From JAWLEP01 sp964553045 (lineage in GTDB: Bacteria > Fermentibacterota > Fermentibacteria > Fermentibacterales > JCC-6), in the NCBI GenBank assembly GCA_964553045.1, contig CAZKJG010000009.1, forward strand, positions 37,298 through 101,297: 64,000 bases of DNA, in the 5' to 3' direction. The notes below the pieces were generated by a model that saw only the letters and a program-made list of their open reading frames with translations, had not been told where the DNA came from and searched no databases. This document shows positions 52,770-60,725 of the stretch, piece after piece. Numbering within the stretch: the stretch's first letter is position 1; each line of letters opens with the position of its first letter. The translations under genes were made by a program, and so were the position numbers.

Positions 52770-53488
52770 GGCGGTCCTCCGCCCTCCCATACCTTCCGCG
52801 GCGTGAAGCCGGCGTAGTCCGCGGAGACCAGCATGTACCTCACGCCGTCCACTTCCGCGTCCAGCCCGGCGGGCCAGTCTTCGGCGGCGTGCAGATGGCC
52901 GTAGACGCACAGGCTGGCCCCCCGCTCGGCCAGCAGGCCGGAGAATGGAGTGGCCTCGCCGGACTGGATCGGCGGGTAGTGGGTCATGGCGATAAGGGGC
53001 TTGCCCGGGGCCCCGGCCCCCAGCTCCGCGGCCGCGGCCAGCGACAGCGCAAGCCTGCCCAGCTCCCGCCGGACATACTTCGGGTCGCTGTCGGGATCCC
53101 AGTCCTCCGAGCCCTGCAGGCGCCAGCCCCGGGCCCCGGCCACTACCGGGCCGCCGATATCCACCGCGTCGTTCTGCAGGGCAAAGGCATCTTTCGGAAG
53201 GGCGCGCCTCACCTTGGAAAGGGAGCTCCACCAGTAGTCGTGGTTGCCGCGGATCAGCAGCTTCCTGCCGGGGAGCCCGCCCAGCCATTCCAGATCGCCG
53301 ACGGCCTCCCTGAGGCGCATGGCCCAGGAGATGTCACCGGGCACAAGCACCCAGTCACCGTCCGAGACCAGGTTCCGCCAGCTTTCGGCTATCCTGCGCG
53401 GATGGTCCTTCCAGTGGGCGCCGAAGACATCCATGGCCTTGTCCTGCCCGCCCGGCAGGTGAAGGTCTCCCAGAGCCCAGACTACCAT
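52760..53488 (-). CDS. Metallophosphoesterase, COG1768-type
   Basis: 242 residues. Metal-binding motifs in order: WALGDLHL, VLVPGDISWAM, LLIRGNHDYWW, MTHYPPI, and CVYGHLHAA. The GDISWA and HDYWW signatures identify the COG1768 phosphohydrolase group, whose substrate is unknown. ATG 53488 overlaps the upstream HAD stop by seven bases; no good SD is seen, so translation is probably coupled. The end overlaps the ABC-F start by ten bases. Confidence 0.8.
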   Translation of the reverse strand: MVVWALGDLHLPGGQDKAMDVFGAHWKDHPRRIAESWRNLVSDGDWVLVPGDISWAMRLREAVGDLEWLGGLPGRKLLIRGNHDYWWSSLSKVRRALPKDAFALQNDAVDIGGPVVAGARGWRLQGSEDWDPDSDPKYVRRELGRLALSLAAAAELGAGAPGKPLIAMTHYPPIQSGEATPFSGLLAERGASLCVYGHLHAAEDWPAGLDAEVDGVRYMLVSADYAGFTPRKVWEGGGPPCC

Positions 53489-54306
53489 GAGTCCCGCCAC
53501 GCCTCCAGCGCTCTCCAGGCGCCTTCGGCAGACTCGAAACGTTCCGTCAGTCGACGGGGCGCGTCCCTCATCACCAGGCTTCGCCCCGCCCACCGCAGCA
53601 TGTCCAGGTCGTTGTAGTCGTTTCCAACGGCCAGCGTGTCACCGGGCATGGCATGGACCATGTGCCCGAGCCAGGCCGCCGCGGGCCCCTTGCCGGCACC
53701 CGTGGGAAAGAGCTCCAGCCAGAGCGACTCCCCGTCCAGGGGTGAGGTCGTCCGCACCACCGTCAGCCCGGGATGGAGCCTCTCCCTGACCTTCTCCACC
53801 AGGGTGACCACATCGGTCCGGGCGGACATGGCCACCACATGGGAGGCCTCCAGCAGCACCTCGTCGTCGGGTGTGATCTCCCGGTGGAATCCACTGTAAA
53901 GCGCCAGCCTGCGAGCAAGGTCATCGGCTTCGGCGCTTCGGGAGCGGCGGTAGCTGAACCGGTGATCCTCCGGGAAAGGATGGTGGACGGAGTAGTCCAG
54001 GTCCAGCTCCCGCAGGAGCTCCAGAGCCAAGGCCAGCCGGCGGCGGCCGAGGGACAGGCTGCGCAAGGTCTCCCATCCCTCCGCGGCCACCAGCCCTACT
54101 CCGGTGGAGAGGATCATGTAGTCGACCGGCAGGGGCCTTCCCTCCAGCGACCTCAGCAGCGAGAAGGGCGACCGGCCGGTGGCCAGCACACGCACCACCC
54201 CCTCCTCGCCCAGCTCCTCCATCAGCCGAAGCGCGTGCCGGTCCAGGGTCCCATTCCGCAGCAGTGTGCCGTCGTAATCCATGAGAACCATCCTGCGCCG
54301 CGCCAA
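53482..54306 (-). CDS. Cof-type HAD phosphatase (HAD-IIB)
   Basis: 274 residues. Motif I MDYDGTLL, motif II LATGRSP, motif III Lys in GAGKGPAAAWL, motif IV GNDYNDLDML; the cap between motifs II and III is the C2B type. Such enzymes dephosphorylate sugar phosphates or similar metabolites. The start chosen is TTG 54306 with SD GGAG at 5 bases; the frame is open upstream to 54411 but without a supported start. A strong inverted repeat lies just upstream in the leader (54326-54374). Confidence 0.75.
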   Translation of the reverse strand: MARRRMVLMDYDGTLLRNGTLDRHALRLMEELGEEGVVRVLATGRSPFSLLRSLEGRPLPVDYMILSTGVGLVAAEGWETLRSLSLGRRRLALALELLRELDLDYSVHHPFPEDHRFSYRRSRSAEADDLARRLALYSGFHREITPDDEVLLEASHVVAMSARTDVVTLVEKVRERLHPGLTVVRTTSPLDGESLWLELFPTGAGKGPAAAWLGHMVHAMPGDTLAVGNDYNDLDMLRWAGRSLVMRDAPRRLTERFESAEGAWRALEAWRDSW

Positions 54307-54325
54307 GGCTACTCCATCACCTCGC

Positions 54326-54374
54326 AGGAGCCGGTCACCACGGGTGCGCGCGGGTTGCCGGGAAGCGGGCTCCT
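54326..54374 (-). other. Structured segment upstream of the Cof-type HAD gene
   Basis: AGGAGCC (54374-54368) and GGCTCCT (54332-54326), read on the minus strand, pair perfectly over seven bases. Inside are CCGG/CCGG and CACC/GGTG pairs and a CCGGCAACC stretch. It lies 20 bases before the TTG start, so it is part of the message if transcription begins upstream. It is not matched to any riboswitch class I know. Confidence 0.4.
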
Positions 54375-54424
54375 CATTCTTCCTTCCTTCCGCCCCTGGC
54401 CCAGCCGGCACATGCGGGGCAAAC

Positions 54425-54452
54425 TTGCGCCGGACGTGTAAGTGATTAGACT
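54425..54452 (+). promoter_or_regulatory. Promoter of SRPBCC gene
   Basis: TTGCGC (54425-54430), 16-base spacer, TAGACT (54447-54452). An overlapping TAATAT (54452-54457) is an alternative -10. The start codon is 31 bases downstream. Confidence 0.5.
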
Positions 54453-54483
54453 AATATAGGATCACCGACGGAGAGGGGGAAAC

Positions 54484-54927
54484 TTGCCCGGCAGACGCCA
54501 GGTTCACGAAAAGGTTCTGGAGGCTCCGCTGAAGGAAGTCTGGAACGCCTGGACCACCCCCGAGGGCCTGCGCGGCTTCCTGGCTCCGCATTCCAGGATC
54601 GAGCTGATGCGCGGCGGTGCGTTCGAGGTCTATATGGACCCCGACGCCCCCGAGGGAAGCAGGGGTACGGAGGGCTGCCGGATACTCTCCTACCTGCCCC
54701 GGCAGATGATCAGCTTCGAATGGATAGCCCCCGCCGAATACCCCGAGCTGCGCAAGTCGAGAATGAGAATCCTCCTGAAGGTCGAGCCGGCCAGGGGAGG
54801 CGGCGTGATGGTGCGCCTGATCCAGTCCGGATGGGGCGCCGGCGAGGACTGGGACGACCTGTACAGGCACTACGAGGAGATGTGGCCTCGGGTGCTGGCC
54901 AGACTGGCCGACAGCCTGGCCTCGTAG
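54484..54927 (+). CDS. SRPBCC / AHSA1-like domain protein
   Basis: 147 residues, a START-like helix-grip fold: VHEKVLEAPLKEVWNAWTTPEGL at the N-terminus, GGAFEVYM, ISFEWI, and the C-terminal helix DWDDLYRHYEEMWPRVLARL. AHSA1 relatives include Hsp90 activators and small-ligand carriers; in bacteria most are uncharacterised. TTG start at 54484 with a purine-rich SD (GAGAGGGGG) at 4 bases. It has its own promoter and is monocistronic or leads into the HAD gene at 55026, which has a separate promoter. Confidence 0.8.
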   Translation: MPGRRQVHEKVLEAPLKEVWNAWTTPEGLRGFLAPHSRIELMRGGAFEVYMDPDAPEGSRGTEGCRILSYLPRQMISFEWIAPAEYPELRKSRMRILLKVEPARGGGVMVRLIQSGWGAGEDWDDLYRHYEEMWPRVLARLADSLAS

Positions 54928-54956
54928 ACGACGCCGGCCCGCCCCGGCCCCCGGGC

Positions 54957-54984
54957 TTGCCCGCTTCCTTTCAATAGTTATCTT
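54957..54984 (+). promoter_or_regulatory. Promoter of HAD gene at 55026
   Basis: TTGCCC (54957-54962), 16-base spacer, TATCTT (54979-54984); the start codon follows 41 bases later. Same form as 24683-24710. Confidence 0.65.
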
Positions 54985-55025
54985 CGCCGTTCGTGACGCC
55001 CGGGCATCAACGAACGGAGACAGCG

Positions 55026-55673
55026 ATGGCCATCGGCGGCACCCTTGCCGCGTTCGACCTCGACGGTACTCTTCACTGGACCGAGAAGGCGCTGGTCCCC
55101 GCCATTCGCCGGGCCATGCGGGAGCTGGGGTTGGAGCCGGCGTCAGCTGCCCGCATCAACGCCCTCTACGGTGAGCCCCTGGAGGAGTTCTGCCGCGTCC
55201 TCCTGGGACCCGCCTCCGCCGAGGACTGCCGGCGGTTCAGGCTGGGCATAGGAAGGCACCAGCGGGATACGCTGCCGGTGACCGGAGCCCTCTACCCGGG
55301 TGTTCACCAGATGCTGGAAAGGCTGACCGATTCCGGCGTGTCCCTGGCGGTCATATCCAACGCCGGCGAGGACTACATACGACTGGTTCTTTCGAACTTC
55401 GGCATACTCGGCGACTTCGAGGCCCTGCTGGGGGTGGAAGGGGGCCTCTCCAAGGCCGGCCGCCTGGAGGCTCTGCTGCGGCCCGGCCGTTACGGCAGGG
55501 CCGTCATGGTCGGCGACCGCTACCACGACCTCGAGGCCGCCGCGAGCAACGGTGTTCCCTTCATCGGATGCGCCTACGGGTACGGGGCCGAGGGGGAAAT
55601 GACGGAAGCGGACGCGGTTGTCTTCCGGGCTGGAGACATTCCGCGGGCCATGCTGGATTTGGGCGTCATGTGA
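55026..55673 (+). CDS. HAD phosphatase (phosphoglycolate-phosphatase-like)
   Basis: 215 residues. Motif I FDLDGTL, motif II VISNAG, motif III Lys in GLSKAGRLEALL, motif IV VGDRYHDLEAA. A helical C1 cap follows motif I. This is the Gph/beta-phosphoglucomutase group; substrate not predictable. ATG 55026 has SD GGAG at 7 bases; the open frame from 54993 is less likely. It is one of three HAD phosphatases in the window, each in a different subclass. Confidence 0.8.
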   Translation: MAIGGTLAAFDLDGTLHWTEKALVPAIRRAMRELGLEPASAARINALYGEPLEEFCRVLLGPASAEDCRRFRLGIGRHQRDTLPVTGALYPGVHQMLERLTDSGVSLAVISNAGEDYIRLVLSNFGILGDFEALLGVEGGLSKAGRLEALLRPGRYGRAVMVGDRYHDLEAAASNGVPFIGCAYGYGAEGEMTEADAVVFRAGDIPRAMLDLGVM

Positions 55674-55716
55674 GCCGCGCGGCGGAAGCGCCCTCGCCGG
55701 ATCACCGCTGCGACGG

Positions 55717-55722
55717 TATACT
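55717..55722 (+). promoter_or_regulatory. Candidate -10 of lipoprotein gene
   Basis: TATACT 39 bases before the ATG at 55762. TCGCCG at 55694-55699 (17-base spacer) is a weak -35. Confidence 0.4.
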
Positions 55723-55761
55723 CGAAATGGCTCGGTCTCCCTGCATCCGGAAGGGGAAAAT

Positions 55762-56694
55762 ATGAGGCTTTTGGCGGCGGCTCTCGCACTGGCAATGTTC
55801 CTTTCCTGCGGCGACGATGACGGGGGGCGCAGATACCTGCCCGCCAGCGGTTTCGTGAGGATAGAGGACATCAGGACCGATCTCGACCGGTCCTCGGCAT
55901 CCATCCGCAACGCGCCAAACCCCGTACACTTCGCCGGGGTACCGATGCCGGCGACACTTCGCATACAGGTGTCGGGCGGCTCCGAGACCTCCAGGTCGAC
56001 CGTCTGCTTCGAAATTCCATGCGGCCCGGAGGGGGACTTCTTTGCCGGCAGGGATGTGATTCCCGCCTCGGTTGTCCTGGAGACCCAGGGCATGACCGCC
56101 TTCGCCCCCGTGGGGGCCTATTCCGGGTTCAGGGCCAGCATATCCGGAAATCCTCTTCTTGAAGACTCGGTGGATTACTCGATTGATGCGTCCTTCTCGA
56201 AGAACGAGGTCGAGTACGAGTGCAGCGCTTCGGGCCGGGTGCCGGTCACAACGTCCAGCGAGTACAGCCCCGATGACCTTCCGGCCTACCCCCCCACGGA
56301 AATGGGGGACTCCCTCTTCTTCGCCACCGGCGACTCCTCATTCAGGGCCAAGGCGGCCGTGGCCCTGCTGGACTCCGCTCCCGCGGAACCACTGGTCAGG
56401 CTGATGCTGTTCCCCGACTCCCTGCCGCCGGTGGACCTGACCAAGCTGCGCTGCACCAGGCTGGAGACATCCGTTCCGGTGTCCATGCTGGGGGGAGGTC
56501 CGGTTCCCGCGAGCTTCACATGCACGGTGGCGCAGGGGGATACCGTAGTGATGACCGCCGACCCGCGGTTCGGCTACATGGACGCAACACTGGTCGACGG
56601 CAGGCTGGTGGGCTGTATGGCTTTCATGCACAACGGAAGCGCGGCCCGAACCAGGTTCCGGGGGGGCGGAAGCTTCGAGCTGAAGATCAGGTGA
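55762..56694 (+). CDS. Putative lipoprotein, family unknown
   Basis: 310 residues. Signal with lipobox FLSC (MRLLAAALALAMFLSC), then an acidic Asp/Gly linker. The mature part looks beta-rich (ATLRIQVSGGSETSRSTVCFEI, YSIDASFSKNEVEYECSASG), and no enzyme motif is seen. ATG 55762 with SD GGAAGGGG; an in-frame ATG at 55618 would run into the HAD gene. The 3' end overlaps the convergent lexA gene by eight bases. Confidence 0.7.
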   Translation: MRLLAAALALAMFLSCGDDDGGRRYLPASGFVRIEDIRTDLDRSSASIRNAPNPVHFAGVPMPATLRIQVSGGSETSRSTVCFEIPCGPEGDFFAGRDVIPASVVLETQGMTAFAPVGAYSGFRASISGNPLLEDSVDYSIDASFSKNEVEYECSASGRVPVTTSSEYSPDDLPAYPPTEMGDSLFFATGDSSFRAKAAVALLDSAPAEPLVRLMLFPDSLPPVDLTKLRCTRLETSVPVSMLGGGPVPASFTCTVAQGDTVVMTADPRFGYMDATLVDGRLVGCMAFMHNGSAARTRFRGGGSFELKIR

Positions 56695-57322
56695 CCAGGC
56701 CCGACTGGCCCTCGATGTCGCGGACCACGGCCACCACCCTGCCCAGTACACGCACGTCTCCCCCGCCCTCGGGAACTACCATATCGGAGTAATCGGGGTT
56801 CTCCGCCTTCAGCCGCACGGCGCCGTCCTCGCGGTAGAACCGTTTCACCGTGGCCTCGTCGTCCACCATTACCACGGCGATACGGCCCTGCTCCACAAAG
56901 GGCTGCGGCCGCACAAGCACCAGGTCTCCGTCCAGTATGGCCGCCTCGACCATGCTGTCGCCCTGAACGCGGAGGAAGAAGAAGCCATCTCCCCGGGCCA
57001 CCTCCCGGCTGACGGGGATGGTGCCCACCACGTTCTGCGTGGCCAGAACCGGCGACCCGGCGGCCACCCTGCCCACCACCGGCACCTGCACCACGTCGCC
57101 GGCGCCACCGGCTCCCACCAGTTCTATTGCCCGGGCGGAGCCGCTGAGGCGCTTTATGTACCCCTTGGCCTCGAGGCGGTCCAGATGGTCCTTTACGCCC
57201 TTGGTGCTTGCCAGGCCGAAATGATGCTGGATCTCCCGAATGGTGGGAGGATACCCGTGCTCGTCCAGGAAGTCCTCCAGAAAGCCGTACACCTGTCTCT
57301 GTCTGTCTGTAAGGTCGTTCAT
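56687..57322 (-). CDS. lexA: LexA repressor
   Basis: 211 residues. N-terminal wHTH (LTDRQRQVYGFLEDFLDEHG, then PPTIREIQHHFGLAS) and S24-type latent protease: cleavage site in RVAAGSPVL (A88-G89), nucleophile S123 in GDSM, general base K160 in ATVKRF. RecA-ssDNA triggers self-cleavage and induces the SOS response. SD AGGTGG at 5 bases. The promoter immediately upstream overlaps a candidate operator, so autoregulation is likely. Confidence 0.95.
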   Translation of the reverse strand: MNDLTDRQRQVYGFLEDFLDEHGYPPTIREIQHHFGLASTKGVKDHLDRLEAKGYIKRLSGSARAIELVGAGGAGDVVQVPVVGRVAAGSPVLATQNVVGTIPVSREVARGDGFFFLRVQGDSMVEAAILDGDLVLVRPQPFVEQGRIAVVMVDDEATVKRFYREDGAVRLKAENPDYSDMVVPEGGGDVRVLGRVVAVVRDIEGQSGLVT

Positions 57323-57332
57323 GCATCACCAC

Positions 57333-57370
57333 CTGTACGTATGTTTACTGCGCGGGAGGTTCGGAGTCAA
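57333..57370 (-). promoter_or_regulatory. lexA promoter with candidate autoregulatory operator
   Basis: On the minus strand TTGACT (57370-57365), 17-base spacer, TAAACA (57347-57342). The -10 is embedded in a gapped palindrome GTA-N8-TAC at 57335-57348, placed where LexA would block RNA polymerase. The LexA box of this lineage is unknown, so the operator part is tentative. Confidence 0.5.
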
Positions 57371-57411
57371 GGCCCGGGCGGAGTGCCCGGGCCATGACTT
57401 CCACTGCGCCG

Positions 57412-57843
57412 TTACTCTTGCAGCAGGTCGCTGAAGAAGATCAGGTAGGTGGCTATCTTGCGGGTCATTTGGGGGTCGGTGCCATCGGTGTAGATCATCA
57501 CCCGGAACGAGCTGTCCTCCACGGTACCGTCGCTGGTGATGGTGGCAACCGTCCTGAAGTGGCTGTCGGTGAGCCTGCCGTCGTCACCGAGCCTGTATAT
57601 CTCCTCGTACTCGGCGTTCTCTATGATGCCGTCGTCTATGTAGCCGAGGGTGTTGTACTCGGCGTCCTCTATCCTGGTTCCCTCTTCTCGTATGTAGCCC
57701 AGGGTCTGGAAGGAATCGTCCTCTATCCTCCCGCTCTCCCGGATGTAGGCCAGTGTGCTGAAGCTGCCGTCCTCAAGCCTCAGATCGCCGGCCAAAGCGC
57801 TTGCGGCAAGCGCCAGGGCAAGTATTATCAGCAGGTTCCTCAT
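57412..57843 (-). CDS. Secreted repeat protein, 5-fold beta-flower-like
   Basis: 143 residues. Signal peptide MRNLLIILALALAASALAG. The mature part is five to six short imperfect repeats of about 19-22 residues: RIEDDSFQTLGYIREEG, RIEDAEYNTLGYIDDG, IIENAEYEEIYRLGDDG, RLTDSHFRTVATITSDG. This spacing matches small beta-flower proteins known mostly from Bacteroidetes; their function is unknown. The start chosen is ATG 57843 with SD GGAGGT at 8 bases; a longer in-frame start at 57909 is rejected. Confidence 0.75.
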   Translation of the reverse strand: MRNLLIILALALAASALAGDLRLEDGSFSTLAYIRESGRIEDDSFQTLGYIREEGTRIEDAEYNTLGYIDDGIIENAEYEEIYRLGDDGRLTDSHFRTVATITSDGTVEDSSFRVMIYTDGTDPQMTRKIATYLIFFSDLLQE

Positions 57844-57902
57844 ACAAAGAACCTCCTTTCCTTTGGCACTGACGGGCAATATGCTGACCACGGGAGGTGG
57901 AA

Positions 57903-59018
57903 GTGTCAAGCTCTGTACTTTTTCTCCTCTTTTCGCTGCTCACGGCCCAGCTCCGGCCGGAGCCGATGGACCTCAACAGCGCCTCGGCCTGGCAACTGGA
58001 GGCCCTGCCGGGCGTAGGACCGGTTACCGCCGCCAGGATCGTCCAGTTCCGCGAGACCTACGGGCCCTTCTCCAGCGTGGACGGCCTGCTGGAGGTGCAC
58101 GGGGTCGGGCCGTCGGTTCTGCGGGACCTGGCGGGACTGGTGACGGCCGGCGCCTCCCCGCCGGACACCTCGCACTGGCTCCCCAGGGCCGAGCCGGACA
58201 GCATCCTTCTTCAGCTGCTCTTCCTGGACGTGGGCCAGGGCGACGCCATCCTGCTGCTTCCCTCCCGGGGCACTGCCTGCCTGGTGGACGGTGGGCCCGA
58301 CGCGGGAGGCCCTCTGGTCCCGCCGGTCATGCGGAGCCTGCGGGAGGCCGGCGTGAACTCGGTGCCGACGGTGATACTGACCCACCCCCACTCCGACCAC
58401 GTGGGCGGCCTGGCAGAGGTCGTCAGGTCCTGCGGGGTGACGCTCATGATGGACCCCTTAATCGACCACGTCTCCCCTCTGTACGAGGGTCTTCTTCAGG
58501 CTCTCCTGGACGGGGGCGTCGATTACCGCCCCCTGCTTCCGGGCGACAGCCTCCGGCTCTCCAAAGCCGTTCTTCTGAGGGCCGTCTACGTGGACGGCCG
58601 CACGGCCGGAGGGGCCAATGCCGGAGAGGAGCTGTCGGTGAACGACCGCGGCGCCGTTCTCATGGTGGAGTGCGGGGAGTTCTCCGCCCTGCTCACCGGA
58701 GACATCGAGGAGGCCGCCGAACGGCTTCTGGCTCCGGAGCTGGACCCGGTTTCGGTTCTCAAGGTGCCCCATCACGGAAGCGCCTCCTCCATATTCGGGC
58801 CGTTCCTCAACCGCCTGCGCCCCCAGCTGGCCGTGATATGCTGCAGCGCCGGGAATCCCTTCGGACATCCCCACCCCGCGGCGGTGGAGGCCTACGCCTC
58901 CAGGGGCGCGGAAGTCTTGCGTACCGACAGGTGCGGGACTATTGTTGTGGCGACCGACGGCCATGCACTTCACCACCATTCGACCACAGGCGGGGAGAGC
59001 GGTGAGACTCCGCGATAG
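57903..59018 (+). CDS. Secreted HhH (ComEA-like) plus ComEC-type metallo-beta-lactamase protein
   Basis: 371 residues. Signal-like N-terminus (MSSSVLFLLFSLLTAQLRP). Residues about 22-85 hold two helix-hairpin-helix motifs (LEALPGVGPVTAARI, LLEVHGVGPSVLRDL) of the ComEA DNA-binding type. Residues about 100-350 are a metallo-beta-lactamase domain with FLDVGQGDA, THPHSDH (H161, H163, D165, H166) and VPHHGSASS, as in the ComEC C-terminus. The ComEC membrane channel is absent. GTG start at 57903 with SD GGGAGG at 5 bases. It may bind and degrade DNA outside the inner membrane; this is inference. Confidence 0.8.
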   Translation: MSSSVLFLLFSLLTAQLRPEPMDLNSASAWQLEALPGVGPVTAARIVQFRETYGPFSSVDGLLEVHGVGPSVLRDLAGLVTAGASPPDTSHWLPRAEPDSILLQLLFLDVGQGDAILLLPSRGTACLVDGGPDAGGPLVPPVMRSLREAGVNSVPTVILTHPHSDHVGGLAEVVRSCGVTLMMDPLIDHVSPLYEGLLQALLDGGVDYRPLLPGDSLRLSKAVLLRAVYVDGRTAGGANAGEELSVNDRGAVLMVECGEFSALLTGDIEEAAERLLAPELDPVSVLKVPHHGSASSIFGPFLNRLRPQLAVICCSAGNPFGHPHPAAVEAYASRGAEVLRTDRCGTIVVATDGHALHHHSTTGGESGETPR

Positions 59019-59943
59019 GCTGAGCCCTTACCTCTACATCGTTCCGGCGCTGATCATCGTCCTTTCCTTCCGGACCATACCCATAATCAGCTCCTTTCTG
59101 GCCAGCTTCACCCAGTACGACATAGGGGGCTTCCACGGCTTCGTCGGCTTCGCCAACTACTCCCGCATGCTCTCCGACGGCCGCTTCTGGCAGAGCGTGC
59201 TGAACACGGTCTTCTTCGTCCTCGGGGTGGTGCCCGCCAGCATAGTCCTGCCCCTGCTGCTGGCCATCCTTCTCCGCGGCAAGCTGGCGGGCAAGACGGT
59301 ATACCGCACCATCTACTTCCTGCCGGTGGTCACCTCCGCGGTGGCCATATCCGTGGTCTGGTCGTGGTTGTTCAACCCCGAGGCGGGCCCCATCAACAGG
59401 ATGCTGGGGCTGTTCGGAATAGAGCCACTCCTATGGCTGCGGGAGCCCACCGGCGTGGTGGAGATGGTCCTGGGCCCGCTGGGATTGCATCCCCCGGGCA
59501 TACTGGCCGGCCCCAGCCTGGCCCTGGTGGCCCTGATGATAGTGAGCGTCTGGAAGAGCATCGGTTACAACACGGTCCTCTTCCTGGCCGGCCTGGAGAA
59601 CATCCCCAACACCTACTACGAGGCCTCCCGGCTGGACGGCGCGGGCTGGTGGGGGACCTTCCGGCACATAACCTGGCCGCTGCTGTCGCCCACCACCTAC
59701 TACGTGCTGATTATGAGCACCATAGTGTCCTTCCAGACCTTCGCGCTGGTCTACGTGATGACGCCGCCCCCCGGCGGCGGGCCGCTGGGGACCACCAACG
59801 TCATCGTCTTCTACCTCTTCCGCAAAGCCTTTGACCGGTTCGATATAGGCTACGCCAGCGCCATCAGCGTCTTCCTGTTCGCCGTACTCCTCTCCCTCAC
59901 CCTGCTGCAGCGCAGGCTGGCGGGAAGGAGGGTCCACTACTGA
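59002..59943 (+). CDS. Sugar-type ABC transporter permease (MalF-like)
   Basis: 313 residues, six membrane helices. The EAA loop, which docks the ATPase, is YYEASRLDGAGWWGTFRHITWPLL. The start chosen is GTG 59002 with SD GGGGAG, overlapping the upstream gene by 17 bases. It pairs with the next gene. No solute-binding protein and no ATPase are next to it; such importers can share a distant ATPase. Substrate not predictable beyond the carbohydrate-uptake type. Confidence 0.85.
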   Translation: MRLRDRLSPYLYIVPALIIVLSFRTIPIISSFLASFTQYDIGGFHGFVGFANYSRMLSDGRFWQSVLNTVFFVLGVVPASIVLPLLLAILLRGKLAGKTVYRTIYFLPVVTSAVAISVVWSWLFNPEAGPINRMLGLFGIEPLLWLREPTGVVEMVLGPLGLHPPGILAGPSLALVALMIVSVWKSIGYNTVLFLAGLENIPNTYYEASRLDGAGWWGTFRHITWPLLSPTTYYVLIMSTIVSFQTFALVYVMTPPPGGGPLGTTNVIVFYLFRKAFDRFDIGYASAISVFLFAVLLSLTLLQRRLAGRRVHY

Positions 59944-60722
59944 TGAGCGCCCGCGCCGCCACACTGAAAGCGGGTACCCAGGTCCTTCTCGCCATGGGCG
60001 GGGTTATCATGCTGCTGCCGTTTCTGTGGATGGTGGGCACCTCCCTGGAGCAGGGGGGCCTCTCCAACTACGCCGAGGCCTGGAACAAGGTTCCCTTCGG
60101 CCGCTACTTCCTCAACACGCTGCTGGTCACCGTCCTCACGGTGGGTGGCTCGCTGGTGACCACCGCCCTGGCGGCATACTCCTTCGGCACCATGAAGTAC
60201 CCCGGCCGGGACACGCTGTTCCTGCTCTTCCTCTCCACCATGATGGTGCCCCAGCCCGTCTACCTGGCCCCCTCCTACGTGATCCTCTCCAAGCTGGGCT
60301 GGATAGACACCTACCTGGCGCTGATAGTGCCGTGGACGGCCAACGTATTCTCCATCTTCCTGCTGAGGCAGCACTTCCGCACCATTCCCAGGTCGCTGTA
60401 CGAGGCTGCCATACTGGACGGCTGCAGCCGCTTCAAGTTCCTCTGGAAGGTTGCCCTGCCGCTGTCGAAGTCGGTGATAGCCACCATCATCCTCTTCAAC
60501 GTCATAGGCTCCTGGAACAGCTTCATGTGGCCCCTGGTGGTGACCCACTCCGAGGAGCTCCGGGTGCTGCAGGTGGGCCTGTCCTACTTCAACCAGGAGC
60601 AGACCACCAACTACCAGCTGCTGATGGCGGCCTCCACCTTCTGCACCATGCCCCTGCTGCTGCTCTTCGTCGCGGCCCAGAAGCGAATCGTCTCCAGCTA
60701 CGCCCGCTCGGGGATCAAGTAG
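59943..60722 (+). CDS. Sugar-type ABC transporter permease (MalG-like)
   Basis: 259 residues, six membrane helices. The EAA loop is YEAAILDGCSRFKFLWKVALPLSKS. The ATG at 59943 overlaps the upstream permease stop (TGATG). Compared with MalG it lacks a long first periplasmic loop, as is normal for the CUT1 family. The two permeases form the membrane channel of an importer; its partners are missing from the window. Confidence 0.85.
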   Translation: MSARAATLKAGTQVLLAMGGVIMLLPFLWMVGTSLEQGGLSNYAEAWNKVPFGRYFLNTLLVTVLTVGGSLVTTALAAYSFGTMKYPGRDTLFLLFLSTMMVPQPVYLAPSYVILSKLGWIDTYLALIVPWTANVFSIFLLRQHFRTIPRSLYEAAILDGCSRFKFLWKVALPLSKSVIATIILFNVIGSWNSFMWPLVVTHSEELRVLQVGLSYFNQEQTTNYQLLMAASTFCTMPLLLLFVAAQKRIVSSYARSGIK

Positions 60723-60725
60723 CCC

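Noticed and set aside
50844..53288. A single 814-residue protein from the long ABC-F frame
   Set aside because: The first ~173 residues are antisense-like composition and overlap the phosphohydrolase gene; ATG 52769 has an ideal SD and begins at the normal ABC-F N-terminus.
54326..54374. SAM-type riboswitch, because of the GGCAACC stretch
   Set aside because: The SAM-I core (kink-turn, pseudoknot and P1/P3 pairs) is not present; only a simple nested hairpin is seen.
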